Shown here: positions 25,958 to 36,068 of the stretch, one piece after another | Layout: each line of letters opens with the position of its first letter | Position numbering within the stretch: the stretch's first letter is position 1 | Notes under the pieces: generated by a model | The model's database searches: none | Seen by the model: only the letters and a program-made list of their open reading frames with translations | Told to the model about the DNA's origin: nothing | Assembly: GCF_017592825.1 (NCBI RefSeq) | Contig: NZ_JAGFMD010000008.1 | Coordinates: 186,001 to 250,000, forward strand | DNA from: Roseivirga sp. E12 | Lineage (GTDB): Bacteria > Bacteroidota > Bacteroidia > Cytophagales > Cyclobacteriaceae | Reading direction: 5' to 3' | DNA length: 64,000 nucleotides | Program-made: the position numbers and the translations under genes

Positions 25958-25982
25958 TTCAAAACAAGGCGTGGCGTTAATA

Positions 25983-28900
25983 TTACCTAATAATCACCAG
26001 CTTACCGAAGCCATTATCAAAGGCCTTGTCTTTGGAGGTAGATCGTCTAGTCAGACTGTTGCCACTACTATGCTGGATTTGCACGCGATAGAGATAGGTA
26101 CCATTGGCCAGAAGGTCGCCAAATTCATCACGACCATCCCAAGCATACTCTGAAATATTATTACCTATACGCAGTGGTCCTAGTTCGTTTTGCGTGATCT
26201 CTCGCACTAGCTTACCGGATACCGTAAAGATCTGAATCTTGATCTGGTCAGGTATCTCACTTCCCGTCAATGTAAAGACAAAGCGCGTGCTCGTTGAGAA
26301 TGGATTAGGATAGGGATAGAAGTGCGTGACAGTCGATTCATTCACCACTTCGAAGTTGATCTCGTAAGGCCCAATCCCTGCTTGATTCCCTGAGGCATCA
26401 GTGGCATTCACTTGGAATAGGTAGGTCCCATCTGAGAATTCATTTGGCTGATATTGCACTTTAAAGTTTTCGTTTTCCGAAGCTGGCGTAAACGTTACTC
26501 TTGGGTCGGAGAAGTTAATGCGCTGCGGTTCGCACCCACTTTCGCAAATCTCAGTAAGAGTCATTTCCACACCTAGGGTATCTGTTTTGAAAATAAAGTT
26601 GTTGTTATCGCGAAGCTCCACCTCGATAAGTGGTGTTGGAGAAATGACATCACCATCAACTATATACACGCCATCAAAAGTGACATCCATAGCTGGGCTG
26701 ACCTCGTCTCGAATCACATTAAAGAATGACTCTAGTCGAATTACATTGTTGCTCGTAAATTGCTCTATCTCATCTCCAAGGTTAATTACTACCTCTAAGT
26801 CATTTAGACCAATGCGCCCTGCTGTTGCAATTGGCAAATCGAAAGCCACTGTCTGACCTGCAGCTACGGGAGGAATTTGTGCCGTCTCTGTGCTTTCCTG
26901 ATTAGTATTTTGATTGGTGAGCTTATAACGGATGTTCAGGTTACCCTGAAAGTCGTAATCAGAAATATTAGTGAATTGGAAAGCTGCATTGAAAGGCTCT
27001 CCCTCCTCCAATTCAATATCTTGATTGCGATCGTTCTGCAGCGTTATAATTCCTTCAGGAACACCTTGATAACTGACCGACCATTGATCCAACTGAGCTG
27101 GAGTAGCCGAAACTCTATCAACCATATTGACATAAAGCCTTACAAAAGGATATTGATTAGGGTCAATACTACTTAAGTCTACTTCATCCACACTATTGAC
27201 GGTAAACAAAGTCACCTCTGTTCCATCCACTTGTCGACCTCTTACTTCAAACTCTACTTCGTCTTCAGCCGGGTCTGTAATAATATTTTTTACCAACCTG
27301 CCCCACTGACTTACTGGCCCAATCACTGGTGAAAAGACAGTACCGCTATCGGTGCTTGCGTTGATGGTTGTTGAAAAATTAATTTCTGTTGTAGAGGCAT
27401 CTGGTTCGGCACCAGCAGGTACTCCTTGAATAAAGTCTGCGCTCCCTTCAGCTGCTCCTTTAGTACCAAAAATAATCAAAGGATCACTGTTGGAAGAAAT
27501 AGTATTTAGGTCAAAAATAGAGACACCAACTCTAGCAAAATCAGCTTTGGTTTCATTGTCCCAATTACTAAATAACGCAGATCCAATGGTGAAGAAGAGC
27601 ACTCTATCTCCATCATCCATTCCATTGATGTATTGACGGAGAAGTCTCTGATCACCTGTTGTATTGACATCGTTGAACATGGATGGAGTGAACCTATTGA
27701 TAAACTGAGGTGTGACACCGCAGTTTAAGGGATCTTGCGTTTCAAACTCCTGCCCTGGTGTCTGTAAGATCAAGTAAGGTCTTCCACTATCCTTGTTAAA
27801 AGCTATTGCGTTAAGGGAATTCGTAGCACAAAAGCGATTGGGCTCATTGCTAAACAATGAGAAACCATCGATCTCTATAGTAACATCCAATGGCCTTCCT
27901 CCTGAAGGGTGGTTATCACCAAATGTAGCTACGTCTATTGTAGTTGAGGTTCCTGCAAAAATCCATGAGTCTGCATCCTCACGTTTACTGAGAGATGATA
28001 GACTAAGTTCCTCAAATTGATCAAACTCTGTCTGTGCCCAGCCTTCTGTTCCGTTTTCAATAAATGTAAATGTGGAATTGGTCCAAGGCTGAGGATCATC
28101 TGCTAATTCTTCCTCAAAAATACTTCGCCAATAATAGCGTATAGTATCATTGACAGTGGCCGGAAGTAATTCAACATCCCAGGTTGCCACTCCTTTTCCA
28201 GTTAAGGTTGTCGTTTGCAGGTAGGGACTGTCAAAGGTGTTCACAGTATCGAGCTGAACTCTGAATGTTTTGTCATTCACCTTCAGGTCTGACGACTGAA
28301 GGACTAAACTAATATCTGTCTCATTGATAGTTGAGAAATTCGCTGGAGCAGTATTGAAAGTCCCGGATGCTGTAAAGAAGAAAACACTCTCTGCCGTATT
28401 GTTCAACTCGCTTCCCTCGTCTACCTCATTCTGTAGATCTAAGAAAACCTCAAACTTGTTCTCTCCAAACACATCGAGCCCTTGATTACTTATCTCATAA
28501 TAAACGGTATCTCTATTTCTAATTGCCGGCACTTCGATTTCCGGCAACTCTAAGACCCTACCATCTGATAATGTCCTTCTCACCGTTACAGTTACCGGGT
28601 CGGTCGTTGTTCTACCCGCATTGTTAATAACAACCCCAAGATTGAAGAACTGAGTCGTTGATGTGATAGGTCTGCCATCAATTGATTCTCTAAAAATATC
28701 TTCTTCACGAACAATGTAGTCCACTTTATCATGAGCAAAAACTTGTAATGCCGGATCTCCCTGAAGCACTGTTTGTTCAACAGCGGCAAAATCAGCATCA
28801 TCTGGTAGAAAGCCATTAAGCTGTCTCAAAATAGTCTGTTGTTGAATTTCACCTATAGACTGCGTCATATACAAGGTGTCAGCCATTATCTTATAGAAGT

Positions 28901-31064
28901 TCTCAGTATATTCTTCCAAGACATTTGGAATCCCTACATCGCTATGCGCCAGGAAGTTGACAGCTCCTTTATCCTGAGCACCTATCCAGTTTTCACCAAA
29001 AGATGAAAAGAAGAATATTTCTCCACCCCTACATCCGTTCACTATGAAAACCGGATAGCGTCCTTTGTTATCATAGCCTGAATTTGGATCAGTTACATTT
29101 CCGATATCGATATCCGTGAACCTTGCTGAAGAGTGTCCAAAAAAAGTAACGAAGCCGGTTCCTTTATTAATCTGCTCTGAGATATTAAAATTTTGAACCG
29201 CATTGTTATTGCTTTTTGAAAGGTTAGTTACTGCCGCACCCAAGTAGTCGTCTTCAACAACGTCTTTGAACTTATCTATAAAAAACCTGAAACGGTTAAG
29301 TTCGTCTGTGTTCAGCCCTCCACTGAGTTGAATAAAGTTCTTGGTCCATGGTGAGTCTTTCAAAGTCGCTTCTTTCTCCTTGGCCTTGTCCAAATAGTAA
29401 GCAACATTCGCTGGTTCCGTAACTGAGAGTCTACCCACTGGGAAAGTCGGAAAATGTGCCCTTCCATCGAGTGCTTCGACATACATAATATCAGAACCAG
29501 GAGCGCCCATGGTTGGGACTAGTTCTCTTCTGGATGTCGCCAATGGATCTTGCAAACGTTGAGATCTAATATCTACCCTACTCGATTTTCCAATGATAAA
29601 GAGGTATTCCGGAACGCCTTGAGCGTATGCCGATACCATGAACCTTCTAATGGCCAGGGGAGTGAACTCACCATAACCAAACTCATCATACAAATCGGGA
29701 GCATCTGCATATAGTACATTGTAAGAACCGCCTTCGACTGACTCTCTGTAGTCTACATAAGCCTGAACGGGATCGTCATAAAAACCGTCAACAGCCTGTT
29801 TCAAATATGGATGTGATATGATATAATAGTTGAATGCCGAAAGGTCTTGAAACTTAAAAGTCACAGGTTCGATGGTCGGCTGGATAATGTCACCTGTTCT
29901 TTTCAAGAATAGCTCCTTACCATTAGCATCATTCCCGAAGCCAGCAATAAATGAATTTCCAGAAACTTGCCCTGCGATCCTTTTGGGTCTTTGATAATCA
30001 GTTAGGTCATAAAGTCCGACATCACCATTGATATTGGCAATCTCTACTCGCTGATTTCCAGCCGATGGGTTTATGTGGATTCTTTTATCCTCTGACTGCG
30101 CATCAATTCTTTGAGGGTACTTAAGACTTATATATCCCACAGCCATCCGATCGTCTACCACCTCATCGAAACCAACGGTTTCTACGCGAACAATCACACG
30201 ACCATTTGCCACATCAGTCCACTCAATCTGAGTATTTACAGTGCCAAAATTATTGTAGTTGATGTGAACATCTTTACGAATCAATCTAAGGTTATCTGTA
30301 TCCGGACCTACATAGACCGAAGCATTATGTAGCACGTTGTTGAAGCCAATGATTTGAACCGTAAGCTGTGGTTTCCCTTGAGATTCGTCTTGTAATGATA
30401 TACCATTAAGCGGTATGTCCAAAAAGTTAAGGTCACGGGATAGGCCAAAGTCATTACGCATAATCTCTCGACTCATAAACATCTGGCCGCGGTCATAAAG
30501 TGATCGCTTCACTTCCCCGGAAGGGTTTCCAATAGGATAGTATTGTCCGAAGCTGAACTTGTTGGTTTGTATATCTAGAATCTCTTCAGTATGCAGATTG
30601 ATAGGCGTCAAGGAAGTCGGATCAATATTGACTGACTCCATTCTCAAGCCCGGATCGTTAGCCTGTGTCAGGAAAAAGGAAGTGGTGTCAGAGAAAAGGT
30701 TGTAGTACTTATGAATTTGATCAGCCGCTCGATAGAACAATTCAGTGTCTTGCGTACCGTCATTTCTTCTACCATAGAATTCGATGTAGTCATTGCCATC
30801 CAATACACCATCTCCTCCATCTTCGACATGGATTGCCACTTCAGTTCCACGGTGATAAAGCTGAAGGTTTGACAAATTTAAGGTTGTCAGATCAATCCCA
30901 GCAGCTTGCAAGGCAGCCGGTGTCAGGCGATGAATATCATCCGAACCCGTCTTAATCTTGAAATAACTCTGATTATAACTAATCCATTCGTTGCCCTGAC
31001 GCTGGGCAAAGCCAGAGACAACAACAGTCATTAAGAAGAGGAATAATGCCAGCCTAATTCTCAT
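25983..31064 (-). CDS. porU: PorU-like C25 (gingipain-type) cysteine peptidase with T9SS sorting domain
   Basis: 1693 aa with a signal peptide (ALFLFLMTVVVSGFAQ). The C25 domain (~400-780) has the catalytic pair His644 in FFGHSSARFTDID and Cys678 in VNGCRGGEIFFF. Long beta-sandwich regions follow, then a C-terminal T9SS domain (HFYPYPNPFSTSTRFVFTL to FGKLVIIR). PorU is the T9SS sortase that removes sorting domains and links cargo to A-LPS at the surface. This protein is longer than the ~1100-1300 aa of classical PorU, so it may be a PorU2-type paralogue. Its start overlaps the upstream PorV-like gene by 11 nt. Confidence 0.85.
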   Translation of the reverse strand: MRIRLALFLFLMTVVVSGFAQRQGNEWISYNQSYFKIKTGSDDIHRLTPAALQAAGIDLTTLNLSNLQLYHRGTEVAIHVEDGGDGVLDGNDYIEFYGRRNDGTQDTELFYRAADQIHKYYNLFSDTTSFFLTQANDPGLRMESVNIDPTSLTPINLHTEEILDIQTNKFSFGQYYPIGNPSGEVKRSLYDRGQMFMSREIMRNDFGLSRDLNFLDIPLNGISLQDESQGKPQLTVQIIGFNNVLHNASVYVGPDTDNLRLIRKDVHINYNNFGTVNTQIEWTDVANGRVIVRVETVGFDEVVDDRMAVGYISLKYPQRIDAQSEDKRIHINPSAGNQRVEIANINGDVGLYDLTDYQRPKRIAGQVSGNSFIAGFGNDANGKELFLKRTGDIIQPTIEPVTFKFQDLSAFNYYIISHPYLKQAVDGFYDDPVQAYVDYRESVEGGSYNVLYADAPDLYDEFGYGEFTPLAIRRFMVSAYAQGVPEYLFIIGKSSRVDIRSQRLQDPLATSRRELVPTMGAPGSDIMYVEALDGRAHFPTFPVGRLSVTEPANVAYYLDKAKEKEATLKDSPWTKNFIQLSGGLNTDELNRFRFFIDKFKDVVEDDYLGAAVTNLSKSNNNAVQNFNISEQINKGTGFVTFFGHSSARFTDIDIGNVTDPNSGYDNKGRYPVFIVNGCRGGEIFFFSSFGENWIGAQDKGAVNFLAHSDVGIPNVLEEYTENFYKIMADTLYMTQSIGEIQQQTILRQLNGFLPDDADFAAVEQTVLQGDPALQVFAHDKVDYIVREEDIFRESIDGRPITSTTQFFNLGVVINNAGRTTTDPVTVTVRRTLSDGRVLELPEIEVPAIRNRDTVYYEISNQGLDVFGENKFEVFLDLQNEVDEGSELNNTAESVFFFTASGTFNTAPANFSTINETDISLVLQSSDLKVNDKTFRVQLDTVNTFDSPYLQTTTLTGKGVATWDVELLPATVNDTIRYYWRSIFEEELADDPQPWTNSTFTFIENGTEGWAQTEFDQFEELSLSSLSKREDADSWIFAGTSTTIDVATFGDNHPSGGRPLDVTIEIDGFSLFSNEPNRFCATNSLNAIAFNKDSGRPYLILQTPGQEFETQDPLNCGVTPQFINRFTPSMFNDVNTTGDQRLLRQYINGMDDGDRVLFFTIGSALFSNWDNETKADFARVGVSIFDLNTISSNSDPLIIFGTKGAAEGSADFIQGVPAGAEPDASTTEINFSTTINASTDSGTVFSPVIGPVSQWGRLVKNIITDPAEDEVEFEVRGRQVDGTEVTLFTVNSVDEVDLSSIDPNQYPFVRLYVNMVDRVSATPAQLDQWSVSYQGVPEGIITLQNDRNQDIELEEGEPFNAAFQFTNISDYDFQGNLNIRYKLTNQNTNQESTETAQIPPVAAGQTVAFDLPIATAGRIGLNDLEVVINLGDEIEQFTSNNVIRLESFFNVIRDEVSPAMDVTFDGVYIVDGDVISPTPLIEVELRDNNNFIFKTDTLGVEMTLTEICESGCEPQRINFSDPRVTFTPASENENFKVQYQPNEFSDGTYLFQVNATDASGNQAGIGPYEINFEVVNESTVTHFYPYPNPFSTSTRFVFTLTGSEIPDQIKIQIFTVSGKLVREITQNELGPLRIGNNISEYAWDGRDEFGDLLANGTYLYRVQIQHSSGNSLTRRSTSKDKAFDNGFGKLVIIR

Positions 31065-32262
31065 CTTTCGCTTCCTTCTTTTTTATCCTTCTCTTGTTAC
31101 GCGCATATATTCCTGGTAGTGCCTCTAGGGAATATCTAATTGAAAAAACGTGTGAGTAGGGAGACTCAGCTACATTCCCAATATCTGTCAGTGCATAGTC
31201 AATGGTAAAATCTTCCAACTTCACACCCATACCCATGTTGGGTTGAAAGCTCCAGAATGTGGTTTCAGAGCTCGCATCTCCAGTAGAAAAGTCTTTTACC
31301 CTTTGAAAATTTCCGAAGCCCATTCGAAGAAAGAATTTGTTTTCGTAGCCAAACTCAAAGCCCATCTGAGGATCGAGAGAAGAGAGCTTGCTCGAAACCA
31401 ATACGTTTCTACGACCATCAAATGTGAATACCAGGTCGGCCGAAGCCAACATTGTAACCTTATCCGTCAGCGTAAAAGTGCGCGATGCGCCAAAGATTAA
31501 TTTCGGTAGTGTGAGCTCCAGTGTATTGCTTGGGAGTGAGTTATTGGTCTGAGAAAAAGAAGACCTTAAAGCTTCCTTGTCAATTGACCATGCATTGAAG
31601 GTGGTAGTGATATCGCGTAGCATTAAGCCAAAATCCCAATCATTGATTCGGTATTTGGCCGATAAATCAAGACCAAAACCCCAGGCAGTAGCAAAGGGGC
31701 CGATTTTCCTTCTTACCACTTTGAAGCTAGTCCCAAAAGTAAGCCCACCACCATCTATAAAGTCTTCACCACCAATAAAGCTTACCCCTCTGGCGTAAGA
31801 CAGAATGAAAGCCACGTCCGATGAACTAAAAAACTGAATCCTACTATAGTCAATCCTTCCCTGATCGTCAAATAGCAATCGGGTATCAGGAATATCATCA
31901 ATACCCAGACGGATAATGGCCAAGCCCAAGTGGCTATCAGTATCAATTGCCATAGCCGCCCCTATATAATCGTAGTTGGCCACGCCAGCAAAATAAGCGG
32001 CATGTTGAAAAGCAAACTGGTAGCGATGTTCAATGTCGGTAAGCGCAGCAGGATTCCAATAGGCGGCAGTTACATCATCAACTACGGATGTCATGGCATT
32101 TGACATGCCCAATGCACGTGCGCCTACTCCAATAGAAAGAAATTCGTTGCTGTACTTTGGCGTAGTTTGTGCCAAAGTATGAAGGGGATAAAATAAGATG
32201 GGGATGAGTAGTGCCCCCCAGAAAACTCTGAATATTGATCTCAAAACTGCTTTTATCAGCAC
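31054..32262 (-). CDS. PorV/PorQ-family outer membrane beta-barrel protein
   Basis: 402 aa with a signal peptide ending at HTLAQ. The opening KYSNEFLSIGVGARALGMSNA with VVDDVTAAYWNPAAL is the hallmark of PorV/PorQ-family FadL-like barrels. The body alternates barrel strands, and a short basic tail ends in KKKEAKDEN. PorV recruits T9SS cargo to the outer-membrane attachment complex; with the PorU-like partner 11 nt overlapping downstream it should form a two-gene attachment module. Whether it is PorV proper, PorQ or a PorV2 paralogue is not decidable by eye. Confidence 0.83.
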   Translation of the reverse strand: MLIKAVLRSIFRVFWGALLIPILFYPLHTLAQTTPKYSNEFLSIGVGARALGMSNAMTSVVDDVTAAYWNPAALTDIEHRYQFAFQHAAYFAGVANYDYIGAAMAIDTDSHLGLAIIRLGIDDIPDTRLLFDDQGRIDYSRIQFFSSSDVAFILSYARGVSFIGGEDFIDGGGLTFGTSFKVVRRKIGPFATAWGFGLDLSAKYRINDWDFGLMLRDITTTFNAWSIDKEALRSSFSQTNNSLPSNTLELTLPKLIFGASRTFTLTDKVTMLASADLVFTFDGRRNVLVSSKLSSLDPQMGFEFGYENKFFLRMGFGNFQRVKDFSTGDASSETTFWSFQPNMGMGVKLEDFTIDYALTDIGNVAESPYSHVFSIRYSLEALPGIYARNKRRIKKKEAKDEN

Positions 32263-32428
32263 TAATACACTTCAAAAATAAATATACCTACTCTATCAAA
32301 CGAATTTTATTGGACAACTTATTGAATCAGTGAATTTTTAATCAAAAACCGTCTTCTTGGTGTCATTAGCATAGTTTTCTCTCTCGACAAACGGCCCAAA
32401 TATACTGCAAGGTAATATTTTTTGTATA

Positions 32429-32449
32429 GTACTATGCAACACATAGTAC
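32429..32449 (+). promoter_or_regulatory. Palindromic operator, probably for the PadR regulator
   Basis: GTACTATG-caaca-CATAGTAC, a perfect 8-bp inverted repeat 53 nt before the padR start. PadR-type regulators commonly bind such repeats in their own promoters. A TAATATTTTTTG promoter-like stretch lies directly upstream. Confidence 0.6.
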
Positions 32450-32501
32450 CTTTTTACGTATGTTTGCATTACAACGGTCAACATCTTAAAAGAAAAACAA
32501 G

Positions 32502-32834
32502 ATGAATTTAGAAAACACTCAGGTGCAAATGCGGAAGGGAATCCTCGAATTCTGCATTCTGAACATTATTTCCAGAGGTGAAGTGTATGCATCGGATATG
32601 CTAGAAGAACTGACCTCCGCCAAAATTATGGTGGTGGAAGGCACACTCTATCCATTGCTCACGAGGTTACGCAAAGCCGGCTTGGTCGACTATAAGTGGG
32701 TAGAATCCAACTCGGGACCACCGAGAAAATACTACACCATTACAGATTCCGGACAAGAGTTTTTAACAAGTCTCGGCAGCACTTGGCAAGAACTCGTCAC
32801 CTCAACTTCTCAAATCATCTCAAATACTAAGTAA
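32502..32834 (+). CDS. PadR family transcriptional regulator
   Basis: 110 aa winged-helix protein of the short PadR type: MRKGILEFCILNIISRGEVYASDMLEEL, VVEGTLYPLLTRLRKAGLVDYKW and GPPRKYYTITDSG (recognition helix and wing). It represses genes until an effector or membrane signal is sensed. It is followed after 6 nt by the PspC/DUF2807 gene, a pairing common in Bacteroidota, and preceded by a matching palindrome. Confidence 0.93.
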   Translation: MNLENTQVQMRKGILEFCILNIISRGEVYASDMLEELTSAKIMVVEGTLYPLLTRLRKAGLVDYKWVESNSGPPRKYYTITDSGQEFLTSLGSTWQELVTSTSQIISNTK

Positions 32835-32840
32835 GCGGTC

Positions 32841-35306
32841 ATGAAAAAGAACATAAGCATAAACATAAGCGGCATCATCTTCCACATAGAAGAAGACGGT
32901 TATGATAGATTCAAAAAATACCTTGATTCCATCAACAAGTACTTCGCCTCTTATGAAGACAGTGAAGAAATTATAGCTGACATAGAAAGTCGGATTGCAG
33001 AACTCTTTTTAGAGAAGCTTGATGACGGTAAGCAAGTCATATCCAATGACGATGTGAATGCCTTGATCAGTACCATGGGTCAAATCTCTGACTTTGAAGC
33101 CATGGAAGAAGAAGCTGACTTTGCTCAAGCCAGTAATGACAAGACCAATGCTAAGGCTGAGTCAAAAAAGAAAACATCAGATAAGAAAAAAGCACAAAGA
33201 CCTGAAGATGGTCCTAGAAAATTTGAAAGAGATACAAGCAATCAACTCATTGGTGGTGTTGCTGCTGGTTTAGCACACTATTTCAATATTGATTCCATTT
33301 GGGTTCGAGTATTGTTCATTATCCTATTCCCTACAAGCCTATCGCTCTTTGTATATGTAATTCTATGGGTTGTAATTCCAGGAAACGACAACCTTGTGAT
33401 TAACGAGAATGTAAAAAAACTCTATCGAGACCCGGATGATAGGGTCCTGGGAGGAGTAGCATCCGGTTTGGCAAACTACTTCAGAACTGATGCCATAGTT
33501 TTCCGGATTATATTCATTCTTTTAACCTTCGGGGGCGTAGGAGTCTTAGCATACATTATCCTTTGGATCATCGCTCCAAAGGCTAATTCGCTTACGGACA
33601 AAATGCAGATGAAAGGTCAGAAAGTGACGCTTTCTAACATTGATTCAAACATTAAGAAAACCAAAGAAGAAAGTCTTAACCCTAAGGGTGAGAACACATT
33701 CACTACCGTATTGCTCTTTCCATTCAGGTTGGTGGGCAGAGTATTCAGTGCGTTGGGCAAGGCACTTGCTCCTCTTATGCTTTTCATCGTAGCGGCAATC
33801 AGGATATTCACTGGAGGTATTGTACTAATAGTCGGCCTCTCTGTAATGTTCTCATTATTGGTCACCGCTGGGGTACTAATGGGCTTATACAATGGAGATT
33901 GGTTCTTCCATGGCGATGATTTCACCTACTTCCCATATGAGGTGTTCACAAATACCTTCCCAGAATTAGGCGTCCTTTTTGTACTCACGGCCATATTCAT
34001 TCCATTCCTCTATGTCTTTATTGCGGGCATTACGATCATAGCTAAGAGACGTGTAATGAGCAGTTCTGTAGGATGGAGTATTCTTGGCATTTGGATGATA
34101 GCAGTGGTAGGTTCTTTCGCACTTGTTCCTAATGTGATTAGAGATTTCAGGGATGAAGGCTACTATGAGGAATCCGAAGTCTTGAACATCGAAGCAGATA
34201 CCCTATTGTTAGACATTAATGTAATCACAAATAGAGGTTTTGATTCCAGAAGATATAGAACTAATACGCAGTACGAATGGGAATCAGAATTCACCGACCT
34301 GGACTTGATCGCAAGTCGAGATGGGGAATTCAGTATCAAAAAGAGATTCCATGCTAGAGGTCGCAATCCTAGAGATGCGGAAATGAACGCTCAGGATGTT
34401 AGTTATGAATATACTGTTGAGGGCTCTAAAATCACTTTTGATTCTGAACTTACCTTTAATGACAGAGCTGAGTTTAGATTTCAAGAAGCAGACGTAACAC
34501 TATACATTCCGAAAAACGTTCCTTTCAAGCTAGAGAGAGATATGAGCTTAGTTCTCCATCACTTTAGCTACCGATACTCGTGGTTTCAAATCTACAGGAA
34601 CACCTGGATGTTTGATGACAATGGTCGACTGAACTGCTTGACGTGTGAAGAAACAGGGTCAAGAGCAAGGTCAAATGCAAACAGCAACAATTACAGTCGT
34701 TCTTTGAATGTCGAAGATTTTTCAACCATTGAAATCTGGGACAACATGGATGTGACCTTTACACTTGACGAGAAATACTCGGTGAGTATCGAAGGCCCAC
34801 AGTCGAAAATAGATCGAGTTCTTGGTAGTGTCACAAGTGATAAACTCGTTATAGATGAAGACGGTTCGGGTGGAAATTGGTCAAATGTCAAGATTTACAT
34901 AAGTGCCCCGGCTGTGGACAGAATCACACTGAAGAATGGTGCCAAGTTGACCATGGAGGCCAAAGACATGGATTTCCTTGAAGTCAGAACTGATGAAGAC
35001 TCTAGATTCTCGATTGATGGCTCAATAGATAAGCTGGACTTAAAAATTATGGGTAATTCCAGAGTGGATATGTCTGCAACAGTCGACAAACTTGAGGCAC
35101 TCGTAGTCAAAAAAGCCAGGCTTTACGCCTATGAAGCAATTGTTAGAGAAGCAGATATTGAAACCGGCTCAGAAGCTCGTGTGAGAGTAAACGTGAGCGA
35201 TTACCTGAAAATCCAAGCCCTGGGCTTTTCATCTATCCGCTACAAAGGCAATCCCGAAGTGGATATAGTTGAAGAAGGAAACTCAGCAACAATTAGTAAA
35301 TACTAA
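32841..35306 (+). CDS. Tandem PspC domain membrane protein with C-terminal DUF2807
   Basis: 821 aa. The N-terminal ~100 residues are an acidic cytoplasmic region. Two PspC domains follow (about 127-185 and 196-254), with RKFERDTSNQLIGGVAAGLAHYF and LYRDPDDRVLGGVASGLANYF, each with a membrane helix. Four or five further transmembrane helices lie at about 290-430, and a periplasmic beta-helix DUF2807 region (~630-815) ends the protein. PspC proteins are part of the envelope phage-shock response in other phyla; here the role is inferred to be envelope-stress sensing under PadR control. Confidence 0.88.
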   Translation: MKKNISINISGIIFHIEEDGYDRFKKYLDSINKYFASYEDSEEIIADIESRIAELFLEKLDDGKQVISNDDVNALISTMGQISDFEAMEEEADFAQASNDKTNAKAESKKKTSDKKKAQRPEDGPRKFERDTSNQLIGGVAAGLAHYFNIDSIWVRVLFIILFPTSLSLFVYVILWVVIPGNDNLVINENVKKLYRDPDDRVLGGVASGLANYFRTDAIVFRIIFILLTFGGVGVLAYIILWIIAPKANSLTDKMQMKGQKVTLSNIDSNIKKTKEESLNPKGENTFTTVLLFPFRLVGRVFSALGKALAPLMLFIVAAIRIFTGGIVLIVGLSVMFSLLVTAGVLMGLYNGDWFFHGDDFTYFPYEVFTNTFPELGVLFVLTAIFIPFLYVFIAGITIIAKRRVMSSSVGWSILGIWMIAVVGSFALVPNVIRDFRDEGYYEESEVLNIEADTLLLDINVITNRGFDSRRYRTNTQYEWESEFTDLDLIASRDGEFSIKKRFHARGRNPRDAEMNAQDVSYEYTVEGSKITFDSELTFNDRAEFRFQEADVTLYIPKNVPFKLERDMSLVLHHFSYRYSWFQIYRNTWMFDDNGRLNCLTCEETGSRARSNANSNNYSRSLNVEDFSTIEIWDNMDVTFTLDEKYSVSIEGPQSKIDRVLGSVTSDKLVIDEDGSGGNWSNVKIYISAPAVDRITLKNGAKLTMEAKDMDFLEVRTDEDSRFSIDGSIDKLDLKIMGNSRVDMSATVDKLEALVVKKARLYAYEAIVREADIETGSEARVRVNVSDYLKIQALGFSSIRYKGNPEVDIVEEGNSATISKY

Positions 35307-35398
35307 CCCAAAGGTCATGATTAAAAGGAGGCAAGGTTGTCCTTGTCTCCTTTCTTATTTAAAACACATTAAACCATCATTAATATTACTTTTACATA

Positions 35399-35444
35399 GG
35401 GATGCAGCCCTTTGAGAAAAAAAATCTCTCTTAGGGTGCAACCC
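35399..35444 (+). promoter_or_regulatory. Paired GGG(A/-)TGCA(G/A)CCC palindromes upstream of the ECF sigma gene
   Basis: GGGATGCAGCCC (35399-35410) and GGGTGCAACCC (35434-35444) are two near-palindromes with the same outer and central bases. A GAGA-A(n)-TCTC hairpin lies between them. The position, 43-88 nt before the ATG, suits an operator or leader structure for the sigma operon. Confidence 0.4.
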
Positions 35445-35486
35445 ATTTTATCATTCATACATCTACCCTGTGTAGTCAACCAAAAA

Positions 35487-36068
35487 ATGCTTCAAATCAA
35501 ACGGTCAAAAACTGAAGAGAAGCTTCTCGAAGGTTGCCGTAAAGGCGACAGAAAAGCGCAACGGGACCTGTACGAAAAGTACTCGTCCATGATGTTCGCT
35601 GTATGCCGTAGGTATATCAGCGACAGCTCTGAGGCAGAAGACGTTTTGGTTTGCGGATTTACAAAAGTGTTTACCAAGATCGACCAGTTTAAATCAGAAG
35701 GAAGTTTTGAAGGCTGGATTCGAAGAATAATGGTTAATGAAGCACTCTCATACATCCGCAAGAATAAGAGCATGTATTTGGAGGTTGAGATTGAAAAAGC
35801 AGATAGAGAGCCTGATTACCGTCAGGTTCAAGATCAGCTAGAGGTGGAAGATCTACAGAAATTGATAGATCGACTACCCTCAGGTTACAAGACCGTTTTC
35901 AATCTATATGCCATTGAAGGCTTTTCGCATAAGGAAATAGCAGAGCAATTGGGAGTAAGTGAAAACACTTCGAAATCTCAATTGAGCAGAGCAAGAGGAC
36001 ATTTACAAAAACTCTTGATCGAAGCTGAGGATTATTTGAATGATAAAAAAGTAAGATATGAAGGGTAA
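35487..36068 (+). CDS. ECF-type RNA polymerase sigma factor
   Basis: 193 aa from the ATG at 35487. A longer TTG start at 35412 would add a non-conserved N-terminus that begins inside the palindrome pair, so I reject it. Sigma-70 region 2: DRKAQRDLYEKYSSMMFAVCRRYISDSSEAEDVLVCGFTKVF. Region 4: LQKLIDRLPSGYKTVFNLYAIEGFSHKEIAEQLGVSENTSKSQLSRAR. Probably released by the anti-sigma-like product of the next gene, which overlaps its 3' end by 11 nt. Likely targets include the two outer-membrane genes downstream. Confidence 0.92.
   Translation: MLQIKRSKTEEKLLEGCRKGDRKAQRDLYEKYSSMMFAVCRRYISDSSEAEDVLVCGFTKVFTKIDQFKSEGSFEGWIRRIMVNEALSYIRKNKSMYLEVEIEKADREPDYRQVQDQLEVEDLQKLIDRLPSGYKTVFNLYAIEGFSHKEIAEQLGVSENTSKSQLSRARGHLQKLLIEAEDYLNDKKVRYEG

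Noticed and set aside
35412-35486. TTG start for the ECF sigma factor at 35412
   Set aside because: It would start inside the leader palindromes and add an unconserved N-terminus. The ATG at 35487 gives a typical region 2 start.
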